Notes under the pieces: generated by a model
Seen by the model: only the letters and a program-made list of their open reading frames with translations
The model's database searches: none
What the model was told of the DNA's origin: nothing
Program-made: the position numbers and the translations under genes
Assembly (NCBI RefSeq): GCF_963678635.1
Contig: NC_087063.1
Location: forward strand, 34,756,540 to 34,820,539
Source of the DNA: Symsagittifera roscoffensis
Lineage: Eukaryota > Xenacoelomorpha > Acoela > Convolutidae
Length of the DNA stretch: 64,000 nucleotides
Reading direction: 5' to 3'
Shown here: positions 11,013-22,399 of the stretch, piece by piece
How the letters are laid out: every line of letters starts with the position of its first letter
How positions within the stretch are numbered: the first letter of the stretch is position 1

Positions 11013-13746
11013 ACAATGAACAAAGTTGCACAAACCAGTGATAAGCCGATCGTCATGCTCTCCAATCAACCCGAGAAGAAAATCATCAAATGCTTGATTA
11101 GTGTGCCGAAGGTAAAACATTTTTCTCAATGAATATTTCCATTCCAAATTGTAGTTAAAGCGGAACTGGGGGATTGGTGCGAGTTGTTAAAAGTTGATAA
11201 TTTTGCAATACAGAAAATGCATTGCAATTTAATGTCTGTCTGATTCCAATTAATTGGTTTTTTGTACCTCAAATTATTTTTGTAAAAATCAAATGAAAGT
11301 GATGCTCTTTCAGTCAGATTTGCATGAGTTTAACACTTAAGCGTCTAGCACGTGATTTGTAATCGGGTACCATCAGTATTTTTGGCTGATGAAAAAGTGG
11401 GATATTTCCCCAGCTTATGTATGCCGTTGTGTTCACTGATTGCTTTTTTGTGTTTTTTTTTCTGTGTTTAAGAGTCGATGAATGTAGCTAAGACTCGTAT
11501 ATTGGTCGTTATGATGTTTTTTCGTTCTCCACGAAATAATATTTGTTCAGGTTCGTTAACGTTTTCGCGGTTTCACCTTCGATTTTCTTAAAAGCTTATA
11601 TTTACTTTTTAAAGGACGGCAACTTAAACTAGCCGTTTATATCATTCGAAAGGTTTGTTGTCCTGAGCTTAAATTTGAAAAGATATTTCACCTGTGATCA
11701 TTTTTCGTAAAGTTATGGGGTTTAAAGATTGCCTTTATGGCCAATTTGGGACAATTAACGCGCGATATAGTTCGCGCTAATAACGCGTTAGCGGAGATTT
11801 AATCCGCCTCAGAAATCGTTCCAAATTGGTTGATTGGTTGAAGGAAGCTTATTTGCCATAATTGTTTTGTTACTAGGAGCGAAATCTATCACTTTGTACT
11901 TCATATGGCGTGTGGGATGATATATATTCACAAAAAAATCTCAAATTGAGAAAAAAAAAACATTTTTTTTATTTTATTACATTTTCCATGTTACTGCTCC
12001 ATAGACTTTGAAAGGCAGTCGGAACATTCAGGGCCTCGCCCAGATACGAGAAGTCTTGTTTACGTTAGGTTACCACAAGCTTATATAAAAATCTTATAAA
12101 ATCTTATAACAAGCTTATATAACTAACACTAGCTTTTTGCGGTTTTTCTCCAAATTCACCAATGAAATTATTGATGTTAGCGGTTTTGCGATTGTTTTTT
12201 CAATACTGTAGCTCAATTAAGTTTTTTTGTTCGTTCTACTCTGAATTGAGTTATTTTTTTTGCATATACGTACTCTAAATTTACTTAGCTAAACTGTTCG
12301 CCCAAGTTGTGCAAACAACGTTCCTGCTCTGCCAAATTAAGTCTGCATTTTGATCTGACCTTTTGGATTTTAAGCAAAGTCAGTTTATGGTTTTTATCTA
12401 ACGGGTTTTTATCGGGTGTTTTGCTATTGGTTTGATTTAAAGTCGATGAAGGTTTTTTTTTTTCAGTTTAAATCTTAAATTTTGTTATCGCTCTGTTGAG
12501 TATTTTCGACGTTTGACTTTTAATTTCTTTTCAAGTCCAGTTCTTTTCCTTTGTTAAAAAGAAGGCAAACCCACTATCGAACGGCAAAAGTGTTAAGGTC
12601 AAGAAAAATGTGATGGACTTCAAATTTCCCAGCGGAATAAAAATTTTATCTATTGATCCACGTTTTGCAAATTGATGTAAGTTTATCAAGTCAGTGTCAA
12701 CCATAAGTCGTTCAGTTTTAAGAGATTTAAGTCCATATTTTTTTCACTCAGATTTTTTACTCGTTTCCAACTGTCTGTTGGCTCTATTTTTGAAATGCTT
12801 GATCTTTGACATCAAGCCTTGTTCTAAACTTTCGTTATTCCATCGAGTTGATGAGGTATTTTTTTCTAAGTATCTTTTGGGTAGAATAGGTTTGTTTAGT
12901 AAAAATTTATTGGCCGTTCCTTGGTTGTTGCTGAAGTTCTGTCATCTATTTGCCAAGCTTTTCATGAAGATCCAAAATGAATCTGTTCAATGGCGTTAAT
13001 CTGGGCCTTAAGTTGATGTTCATCGTAAAAATTCTACTTTTTTCTTTTTTAATTTTTTAAGGTTCTGGCTGAAGGTGCTTATTAAGTTTTCGTAATTTTT
13101 CCATATATTTAATATATTTTTATTGATCCATTTATTTTTTATATGTCTCAAATTTTTCGAATGAGATTTCAATCAGATTTTTAAAAATTGTTTTGTTTTC
13201 CTGTTTCATCGCCCTGTTTTATGCTTCGCCCCTGTGCCGAGAAAAACCAGTTTGAAGATTTTCTCTTGATGGCGAATCAACGATGAAGATCACTCTTCTT
13301 ATGGGTTGATTTTAAGCTCTATTATTTAAAAAGTCTCTCTTATTTTAAAAGTTATTTGTTAATAATGCCATATGTAGTCTTTTTACTGCATATTCATTAG
13401 CCACACTCTCAATATAAAAAATGAAGAAAATGAGAAAAAGTTTGAAAAAGATATTTTGTTCATTTTTCATTAGTATTTGCAAATTTAACTGTGGTCGGAT
13501 CATTATGTACTACTTGTTCAAAAATCTGCTATTCTTTATAATTGAAGGATTGGTTTTTAGGCCTTCCATGTTAAAATCACTGCCGACACCTGGATGGATT
13601 CGCTTTCGAAGGGCGGAATTTCGTGCAAGGGAGGTGGGAAAGGAGCTAATGCTCAGGCCCAAATAGCAGTCAAACCCGAAGAAGTTGAGTCAACTATGGC
13701 GCAAATTGAGTCCATACTCGACAGTTGCGCTTCTTCTTTGCTGTGA
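11013..13746 (+). CDS. AARS1: Alanyl-tRNA synthetase, C-terminal part (last two exons)
   Basis: Two exons join in phase 0: 11013-11111 (acceptor tttgatttag, donor ggtaaaac) and 13561-13746 (acceptor tggtttttag, stop TGA). Together they give 94 residues. An in-frame TAG just before 11013 makes that acceptor the only possible exon start. The product matches the C-Ala end of eukaryotic cytosolic alanyl-tRNA synthetase: a KPIVML strand, IIKCLISVPK (animal enzymes have a KITCLCQVPQ-like strand), a TWMDSLSKGG segment, then the conserved glycine-rich CKGGGKGANAQAQ and a terminal helix. The family charges tRNA-Ala in the cytosol; the C-terminal domain helps hold the tRNA elbow and links aminoacylation with editing. 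The catalytic and editing exons lie upstream of the window, beyond an intron of more than 11 kb filled with satellite. The 2.4-kb intron holds repeat-family fragments. The family call rests on remembered alignment. Confidence 0.85.
11615..12066 (+). repeat. Dispersed repeat family R, copy in alanyl-tRNA synthetase intron
   Basis: This shares long blocks with 19335-19875 and, on the opposite strand, with 52770-53700 and 61455-62390. Shared features are catcattcgaaaggt-like, tatttcacctgtgatcattt, ccaatttgggacaattaacg, a partly palindromic cgcgatat...cgcgctaataacgcg stretch, and an end reading cagtcggaacattcagggc followed by gatacgagaagtcttgtt. No coding capacity is visible. It is probably a non-autonomous interspersed element whose class I cannot assign. 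Confidence 0.75.
12441..12790 (+). repeat. Fragment of dispersed repeat family M
   Basis: It shares tcctttgttaaaaagaaggc, the ctatcgaacggcaaaag block, cgactt...aatttc, and tattgatcca-like blocks with copies at 20998, 28654, 29811 and 30697. It is more divergent than those copies, and its 5' end is reduced to aaagtcgatgaagg. It lies in the last intron of the alanyl-tRNA synthetase gene. Confidence 0.6.
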
Positions 13747-16700
13747 AACGACTTGATTTTTTTTAAATGGGCGAATTAATCGTCCAATTTGTATCTACTA
13801 ATTGAAATAATAATGATGGAATAATGATGCCAAGTTTTTGACTAACATGAATAAGCACATCAGCTGTTTTGTCTACATAATAATTATGCTTACATTAGCT
13901 TGAAAAAGGGGTAACAGCCAGTTACTCCAATGGACTGAAATTCCAATGTTTGCAAAAATGTCAATGTGTTGTAAGGTAGCGGTTGCATAATTTGGAAATG
14001 TAAATATCCTATTTATAATTTCGATTTTTTTTGCTGAATGTCACTTGAGTTTTGATAAATTTGTAATCTAACTGCTAGTGCTGAGCATGACTCGGTTGGA
14101 ATGGAAATGACCCTTGTTTGGTGCTTGCTTAACCTTACCTAATCCTCTTTATTTTGATGAATATGGGTGCATCTTTTTCCATAATGTACTAACTTACTTC
14201 TGACCTTATTAATGGACTTTTTACCTTCTATTGAACCTTTTTCATTTTGACGCGGTATCTGTCTAGATTAGCTTCCTTGTTGCGTACGCGTACTAGATTG
14301 ATGTTGAATGATGCCTCTTCGGAAGGCACTTTGTAACGCTCCCTGTAGAGAAATATTAAACCGTATATGTCTACGAAACGAAATGAGAGTACCACAATGA
14401 AAATTCTGTTTTATCCCTGAACATTCTGTTTTATCCCTGAAAACATGTCAAATTTGATAAGGAAGCTAATCCGTATAGGAACTAGAGACTCAAAAATGAT
14501 CAATTTTGTGCTACGCTGTGCATCACAAAAGAAAACTTGAATACCGTTCAATTGAATGCGGTAAGTTCCGCATCAGGAAACACGCCAATTCTTTGTGTTG
14601 TCTGCCTGTTGAATTGTCGATAATAATCATTCTTTATGCCTTTGCATTTTGAAGCAAAGGTAAAATAAAGTGTAAATTACGTGTTCGGGACATGACATTT
14701 GATGGGCGATGCAATTTACCATTACTAACTTTCTCTTTTTCTTCAACTTGTATTTGAATTTGTTTTGGGCGTGTTCAGTTCCAAAGTTAGAATCCAGGTA
14801 CATAATGATTCCTTTGATGGTAGCGGTTATGCAAATTGACTTATTGGTTTTCAGATAATTTGGAAGAAATCTCAAATTCGTGAGCATATACCCACCAGGG
14901 TGTGCTTCGGATATTTCCCCAAGCGACCACTTCAAAGTCTTACCTCATTATACAGCTGGAAGGAGAACTTTTCCGACCCCCTTTGGACCACCGAAAACGG
15001 AATATTGTGTAGAAATCATAATTTGGCACAATGATCAACTGAAGACAGAAAACTTGGACTGACTTCTGAAAGTTTATTTGATTTATCAACGGTGCAATAT
15101 CTTATTATTCTTTGTGCAGTTATCTCCTGCAGAAAAGTCACAATGAGGTTAGTTTTAATTAATTCGGATTTCGATGAAAGTCTCTGTCATTGAAAGTAGT
15201 GAATACACTTCTACAGGTCATGCTCATTTTGAATTTTGATGAAAAGTTATCTATCTATTATTTAAGCGTAACGCCAAATGCTCTATGGACGGAATGTTCA
15301 AGCCATTTTATGGGGGGTTTGGTTAACGAAAACCATACTCAAGAGAGGTTTAACCAATCGAAAGTTGGGATAAATTGCAACTTTGACCAGAGATTTATGG
15401 CCAAATGTGTGAATATTTTAAAATTAAATAAATACTTTTTATTTCAAGGCTAGAATTATTATTGTCAAATGGATTATCTATCTATACATTATTTAACAGG
15501 CCTTTCACTTGACGCATGTTTGAGCAGTCTCTATGTTGACATGTTCAAATGCAAATATATTGGCACCTAAGGTTTACGGAAGTCAACGCTTTAAAGTTTT
15601 CTATACAAATAATGAGTTTGTCTTTTTATCCATACGAACAGTTGAGTGCATTTTTCCAAGCTCATATCCGGTTTTCATCAGATATCTATTGGAGTTTTTC
15701 GCGGAAGTTGTCCGTTTCACAAAAAATAAAATAAACAGTCTTATGATGGGGGTGCTCTCAAAGTTCTCCCAGCGGTTGCAAATTTGGTCTCAAAATTCCT
15801 TGTAGCTTGCTAGTTTTAGCGCTTTAATTGTTTTAAGTGGATTTTTCGAAAAAAAAAAGTATTTTAGCAAGTAACTTTCACGTTGTTTTGCGTTGTTTTA
15901 TTTTCAAAAGCTTAGGTCTAATATTTAGCAGGCCATATTCGCCGACAAGTTCTTGAAATCGTTTGATTACAATTACACCTGCGAAGCAATGTGTTATAGT
16001 ACGAACTTTCTTTTTTTTCCAACCTAATTCGCAAATATTGTTGCGACTTTTGTTGCGACTGAAAGCAACATTATTTGCTGCGTCGAGTTTGCTGCATCGA
16101 ATTGACAATAAGATATTCTGATGTTTTGTTGCACCTTTGGCATTTAGTTGCACCTTTACAGCCTATTGATAGCATGTGCTTTGACATTCGAATAGTTATA
16201 AGTTTACACAGTTGATGCATTTTTAATTCATCAAGTGAACCGAAGAAGGCTATTTGTTTGAAACAACATAACAATATTAAAATCTCGATATATCTCGCAA
16301 TTTTTTGAAATGCATAACTTATATATAATTTGGTTTTATGATTTGCGATTTTTTACATGCTAAATTGTATCTTTTTTTTTGTTTGATGCTACTTTTGCTA
16401 CATCGAATTGGCAATTAATTAGTATACGTAGCTGCATATTGGTGGCTAGTTATTGGGGATTTTAAGCATCCGTGACTTATCAGTGTGTGAGGCTCAAATT
16501 TGTTAGGTCGCTGAACATTTTAAAATTGTTTTTAAATAAAATGTTGGTATTTTATATAGTAAAAACGACCTTTTTTGTCTCTCAAACAAAAATAAGTAAC
16601 TTATACAATGTTTTGGAGAATTTAATCTTCTTAAAGTTTGTTGGGCTACGTAAGGGGCTCACTTTGATGTAATTATGTCTGTGATCGACTGGGTAATTTT

Positions 16701-17699
16701 GGCGTAATTTTTGATTAACTAAGAAAAGCCAAAATGACCCATTTTTGGGGTAAATTTTTGGGCCTGAATTTCGCAAAATAAATTACATCATGATAATTCT
16801 GCTAAAATTTTAAGCAAGTTTTGTCTTCTTAAGCTTTCACTTAAACTCAACCCAATTTGAGAAAAACACGTTTTAAATTTCAAGCTTAGCTCGTTTTGTC
16901 CGGTTAATTTAAATCAGCACTGTAGTGTTGTATTACGAAATGTTTTTTTTTTCAAAACCCAGATAGCCATTAAAAGCGCTCTTTTCATGACGTTTTTGCT
17001 GCATAGCATTGGCAATTTAATTGCACTGTTCTATCTGCTTTATTTGTGGTTTTTTTTAAACGATAGAATGTGTGCTTAGCCATGCATGTACTATGGTGTG
17101 GTGGTCAACTCAAACCTTTTGAAATAATTGTTTTTGGTACGGGTAGTTTTTCAAATGTGTTGTGTGCGATTTCGCGTCGGTGTCTATGATTTTTTTTCTA
17201 AATCTGCTAAACGATAATTGGAGTATGAATGTTTTTAATACCAAATTGTCATTTACTTTTGAAATAATCAGGCTATTTGAACATAAGTTTCATTAGTGAA
17301 AATCACTAGTGAGCGAGGGAGATGGCGATTAAACACACTATAGTTCGCTGCGCTGGAATTCGGTACCTGTGGCATTGGCAGAGAAAATCGGGGCTAACTA
17401 TTTTATGTACTTACCGGCACTTATGACTATAGGCCTGCTTCTATTTGATTTTTAACCGCTGGCTTAACCCTCTAATCAAATTTCAGTTGAACTAAAGTTG
17501 TATCTGAACTGAATTGTCTGGCTGAATAGTCTGGATATCTTAGCCTGAATTTTGCATCGTCATTTTTTACATTTGCGGTACTTGAAAAAGAAATTCGTTT
17601 GTCTTTGACCTGTTCGAAAGCCTCGGTGAATGCAGCGAAAACAGCAATTTTAATCTTCGGGTTTTTTCATGGTTAAATAAACGGTTATTATATTAGAAT
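13747..17699. other. Intergenic stretch, no supported gene
   Basis: This lies between the stop of the alanyl-tRNA synthetase gene and the second satellite array. Short open frames are present, but none shows a family resemblance or a consistent splice chain. A slightly coding-like piece at 14880-15062 has possible splice signals on both strands and could not be resolved. A degenerate motif gctgcatcgaattggcaat recurs near 16090, 16397 and 16998. Two tctatctattatttaa-like stretches near 15246 and 15475 resemble Helitron 5' ends but lack the following consensus. Confidence 0.5.
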
Positions 17700-18700
17700 T
17701 TGCATTTAATTGCTTTTATCCAACTTTGGCGTTGTGGGTCGATTCTTTCAAGAAGCGTTAATAGTTTTGAGGCGTTCATCCGAAAAACTCCAAGGTTTCT
17801 ATTTCAGTTTGCCTCAAACAACCAACCAAGCCTTCAGGAAGCATAAAGTTTTTTTGATGCATGCGTTAGAGAAGATAATTGTTTTTCTCGACGTGCCTCT
17901 TTCATGCAAGTTTCTGCAATTGGTTCTAATGATAATTGGCGTAGTGTTGCTTCCATCCAAGTTTGTTTTATCTTAAAACCAAGTCTTTCAGGAAGCATAA
18001 AGTATTTTTGAGGCATGCGTTAGAGAAGATAATTGTTTTTCTCGACGTGCCTCTTTCATGCAAGTTTCTGCAATTGGTTCTAATGATAATTGGCGTAGTG
18101 TTGCTTCCATCCAAGTTTGTTTTATTTTAAACCAAGTCTTTCAGGAAGCATAAAGTATTTTTGAGGCATGCGTTAGAGAAGTTATTTATTTTTCTCGACG
18201 TGCCTCTTACATGCAAGTTTCTGCAATTGGTTCTAATGATTATTGCTGTAGTGTTGTCTGCTTCCATCCAAGTTTGATTTTATAGGTCAAGTCTTTCAGG
18301 AAGCGAAAAAGATTTTGAGGCGTTCATCAGAAAAACCATAAGGTTTTTCTCAGCTTGCTTTAAACAATTTAATTTGTTTTGATTTTGATTAGTATTTGTA
18401 ATCATGTTGCTTCTTTCCAAGTCAGGAAGCGTAAAGTTGTATTGTGGCAGAGAAGATTTTTTTTCAACGTGTCTCATACAAGCAAGTTTTTGCAATTTTT
18501 TGTGACAGTTTGCTTAGTTTTATTTGATTTTATCCAAGTTTGATTTTATAGAGCAAATTTTTCTGGAATTGCTAAACTCAAGATGAGTTCATGAGAAAAA
18601 CCTCGAAGTTTTGTATGGAATTCGTATTATGTTGTTTAATGTTTTTGCTTCGATCCACTCTTGCTTTTCTTTTGAGTCAAGTGTTACAGGAAGCCTGATA
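17700..18700 (+). repeat. Second, short array of the ~150-bp satellite
   Basis: The aggaagcataaag-type motif recurs at about 17836, 17991, 18145 and 18298, at 153-155 bp spacing, in the same orientation as the main array. The outer units (17700-17830 and 18300-18700) are strongly diverged. The right-hand terminal monomer carries the same variant tccaagtttgattttatagg seen at the right end of the large array. The array lies between the alanyl-tRNA synthetase and carrier genes. Confidence 0.92.
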
Positions 18701-19334
18701 ACTGGTCTATTTTGGTTAGCTTCAATTTGAAAGTTTAGCTTCCAATTATTTTGGTTAGCTTCTAGTCTTTCAGGCCGCTTTAAAAGTTACATGAGTTCAA
18801 CCTGCCATAAACTACTTTTTTTAAATTTCGTGGTGTGTAATTTGTTTGCTGGCAAGTGCGTTTTTTATTTAAAATGCGTCTCAGGAAACAAAAAGTTTCG
18901 CTCAATGCAGTGAAAAGAGCAAAAAGATAGAACATACAAAGCTAATTAAAAAGAGCAAATGCGTTTTTATATTCCTACAGATGACGGAAAATTTTTGCAT
19001 GCAAAAGCTTGTTTTCAATCAGAAATTTGACTAAGTCACCTAAAATTTCAAATTTGATAAAGATTTGTTCAAAGTTTGAAGACAGCTGTTTTCTATGAAT
19101 TTTGCTCTTTTTAGTAAGTTAGTTCCAATTTTTTCCATTGTTTTTTTAGAAGCTTAGTGAGTTTTGTTCACACTCATATAGGTGCTTCAGCAGTTTGATT
19201 TCTCAAGCGAGTGTTTTGGATTCTCTTTCCGATAATCTCAAAGTTCGCAAATGGCGCAAATTCAAACGTGTTGTTATCTTAAAAACATCAGGGAAATAAG
19301 TTCTTAGCAGTATTGATTTTTTCTGACCTTTCTC

Positions 19335-19875
19335 GTTTTTTTATTGTTCCGACTTTCGATACGAAAGTAACGGAATATTTGTGCTCGGGGTGGGTTTTTT
19401 TTTCTTCAGACAAATTTCGACTTTTTAACTAGCCACTTTTGACAAAATTTTTTAACATCATTCGAAAGGTATTGTTGCCTTGAGCTCAAATTTGAAAAGA
19501 TATTTCACCTGTGATCATTTTTTAGGTATGGGGGTTTGAAGATTGCCATTTTGGCCAATTTGGGACAATTAACGCGCGATATATTTCGCGCTATTAACGC
19601 GTAAGCGGAGAGTTAATTCGTCTTAGAAATCGTTCCAAATTGGTTGAAAGAAGCTTATTTGCCATAATTGATTTGTTACAAGGAGCGAAATCTATCCTTT
19701 CGTACTTTACATGGCGCGTGGGGGATGATTTTAAAAAAAAAATTAAATTTTAGAAGAAAAAAAATTTCATTTTGTTTTATTTCATTTGACTTTTTAATGT
19801 TATTACTGCCCCATAAACCTTAAAAGGCAGTCGGAACATTCAGGGCTTTGCCCTGATACGAGCAGTCTTGTTAGT
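19335..19875 (+). repeat. Dispersed repeat family R, fuller copy
   Basis: This is the most complete forward copy. It begins near tgttccgactttcgatacg and ends near gcagtcggaacattcagggc plus gatacgagcagtcttgtt. The two ends carry a short inverted similarity (tgttccgact). The interior has the cgcgcgatatatttcgcg and attaacgcg near-palindromes and a poly-A/T stretch. No protein-coding frame was seen. Confidence 0.75.
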
Positions 19876-19933
19876 GTTTATTTTTGCTATTGTATGCGTG
19901 GCAACGCTCAATTAATATTTTGTTTGTGAATGC

Positions 19934-20967
19934 GGGGCAGTACAACAGTGTCAAAAATAAAATAAGGTTCAACAGTGCCGAAAATTATTGGAATACTATT
20001 TGTACTGAGCTCAATACACCGAGTAGTTTTATTCAGATTGACTTAAAATGAAAAGACAAAATTGGCCAATTGAATGGGTATCGATCGTTTAGCAGACCAA
20101 TCTTTTAGCATAAAGCTTCAATAAGTGAAAAATCTGCCTTTATAGCAGACCAACGTAATAAAGTGATGGATTATTGATGAAAGACTCGAAAAGACGCTCA
20201 GTCTGGGGCCAAGCTTCCCCAATTAAGACAATTATCTCAAGATTTGTCAACAAAACTAACAACTTCAAAAACACAACTGTCTAAATTAGCGGCATATCAA
20301 AGATTTACGCGTACAATAACACTCGTGTTGAATTGAAGCGCAGTGGTGCAAGCGGTCGCGCTAATCGCCAATGCCGCGTTTGCAGTTATCTGACTTTATA
20401 ATTGCTCTGAGTCTGCTAAAAGATTGGTCTGCTAAAAAACCGGTCTGCTAAAATTCCTAGCACCCATTTTAATGTATGCCGCATGTTAAACAAACAACAG
20501 TTCCTCAAGCACAGCTTCCTAATTTTTGCTGCACAAACAATTAGCTCCGAAGTTTTTGTATTTTTTTTATCGGTTTTGCTCCACAGCAAAACAGTATTCA
20601 CGCACAATTGCGGGGGCATTCAACAGTGCCGAAGTAGAACAGTGCCGAAAAAGTCGGAAAAATTTCAGAATCATTTAACTCATGTTCTAAAGATCGGGAA
20701 ATTACTGACGCTAATGAACAAATCACTCCAATTTTGGCTCCAAAATGTCTGCAACTGCAAGTTAAACATTTTTTTTGGCGCCAAAACTTCTAAGTTGCAA
20801 ATTTTCTTGCTCAAAATCTTAAAGTGTCTTTCAAAATTGTAAACGTTCGCCGTTAAATTTCTAATTGCCGCTATTATGTTGAAATTTAAAGTTTTCGGCA
20901 CTGTTGAACAAAGTTTTCATTTTCGGCACTGTTGAACTTATTTTTTACGGCACTGTTGTACTGCCCC
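19934..20967. mobile_element. Terminal-inverted-repeat DNA element (about 1.03 kb)
   Basis: The left end reads ggggcagtacaacagtgtca and the right end is its near-complement ending tgttgtactgcccc. The inverted repeat extends about 45 bp and is built from iterated caacagtgccgaaaa motifs, present twice at the left end and three times at the right. A further gggggcattcaacagtgccg copy at about 20608 points to a second, partly overlapping element end. No transposase frame remains and I see no clear target duplication. It is non-autonomous, superfamily unknown. Confidence 0.8.
20074..20468. mobile_element. Inverted-repeat element nested in the ggggcag element
   Basis: The left arm has atgggtatcgatcgtttagc followed by agaccaatcttttagca. 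The right arm carries tgctaaaagattggtctgct, then ccggtctgctaaaattcc and ends cacccat. The arms are inverted copies built from a repeated ttagcagacc motif. It sits wholly within 19934-20967 and so inserted later. It is non-coding. Confidence 0.75.
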
Positions 20968-20997
20968 AAAATAGATCATTATTCGAGACATACGTTT

Positions 20998-21460
20998 AAG
21001 AGTAATGAACGTAGTGAAGACTCTTATATAGGTTTTGCTGATTTTTTTGTTTTTTTTTTTAAGGCAAAAGTCTGCAAAAGTCTCTAATGAGCACAGATGT
21101 GCATTCATACATATTGATGCATTAATGAATCTGTTTAGATATATATAGGCATTTTGAGTTCAATTGAAATTTATCTGTTTAAAGGGACGGAAATAGCACT
21201 CTTCAAAAAATTGTGAACAATTTTTAGTTTCGAAAATGGAATTTAATTTATAGATTTTCAGCAGAATAAATACTTTACCAGTTGATCCAGTTTTCTTAAG
21301 TTGGGTTAGGTTTATCAAAAAAGTGCCCATCATAAATCGTTCTAGAAATTCAAAGAGCTCAATGGGCATCATTTTTTTTTTGAAATTCGAAGTTGAGAGT
21401 TTTTTTCAACAAAGTCGGGTTTTTTTTTGCGTTCATTACTCTTTTCCAATCTTCGATTGG
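20998..21460 (+). repeat. Dispersed repeat family M, copy 1
   Basis: It starts taagagtaatgaacgtagtg and ends tgcgttcattactcttttcc, so the termini are inverted copies of aagagtnatgaacg. The interior has ctcttatataggttttgctg and the gttgatccagttttctt block shared with the copies in the carrier introns. Short imperfect inverted termini and lack of coding suggest a MITE-like element. Confidence 0.7.
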
Positions 21461-22109
21461 CTATGTTTTTAGATTTAGTTTTTTCGTCAGTTTTCAAATA
21501 TTTTTCATGCCATTTTTAAAGTTATTATATTTTTATCCACTAACTTTTTTATAAGTGTTATGCAGTTTTTATAAGTGTTATGTTATAATTGAGAAAATGT
21601 GTTTACACAAGCAATGCTTGTGTTATAGTATGAACTATCTTTTTTTCCAACCTAAGTCGCAAAGATTGTTGCCATAAATTGTGTTCTTTTCGAAAGTGTT
21701 CATTTTGACCAATAACCAATTATTAAATACAGCCATTGCTGAGGATTATTAAGTACAGCCATTGCTGAGGGGGGTGATTTTCACAAAATTAATTTTTTTT
21801 GTTACATTTGATTTTTTCATGTTATTACTGCTCCATAGACTGCTGCATAAATTGGGGCATGTTAGTTAGTAAATTAATTTTTTTAGCAAATTGACTGGTA
21901 CTGCTAATGCATCATAATTGGCGTGCGTCACTTAAGAAGTTTTGTTTGTAGACTCAAAATTTTACTCATTCAGTTTTTCCCAGTAGCGTTATCGGTCATA
22001 TTTTTGCTGCTGTGTCATTGTTTGTTCTAAAAAGTTATCTCAAATACGTTTCATAATGTTCTTTTTGATTGAACCTTTAACTGTGGATTTTTTTAGTTGT
22101 CAACTTAAA

Positions 22110-22399
22110 TCTATTATCTATCTATCTATATCTATCTATACTATATTTAAATGCGAGTGACAGCTATCTCCCATGTTTAAGCATAATAATTTTGCATGTT
22201 TAACGAAAGAATTTTTTCATGTTTAAGCTATATCATATCTTGCAATGCTTAAGAAAATTTTTCAATTAGTTTTTCGCAAGGTCATTAATTTTTCAGTATC
22301 TTTTTCGAGGCCTATTTAAGTCTGTCTGTCTGTATACCTGCTTTTTCGAGGCCTAATTTGATTATGTCTGTCTACCCGTTTTTTAACTTTCATCAATTA
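22110..22399 (+). mobile_element. Truncated Helitron 5' end
   Basis: It starts tctattatctatctatctat and reaches tatatttaaatgcgagtgac with catgtttaagc blocks, as in the two Helitrons that follow. The flanking base before TC is A, as expected for Helitron insertion. It is cut off by the next Helitron and has no 3' hairpin or CTAG terminus of its own. Confidence 0.65.

Noticed and set aside
12694-12999. 101-codon plus-strand open frame
   Set aside because: It lies in the alanyl-tRNA synthetase intron, overlaps the family M fragment, and has the composition of T-rich non-coding DNA.
14627-15062. Overlapping open frames on both strands with possible splice signals, including an FGGPKGVGK-like string on the minus strand
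   Set aside because: No frame continues through a consistent set of exons and no family is recognisable. The P-loop-like string is followed at once by a stop.
17340-17375. gaattcggtacc (adjacent EcoRI and KpnI sites), which might suggest cloning-vector sequence
   Set aside because: Only about a dozen bases fit a polylinker, and flanking DNA looks like the rest of the region. Chance is a sufficient explanation.
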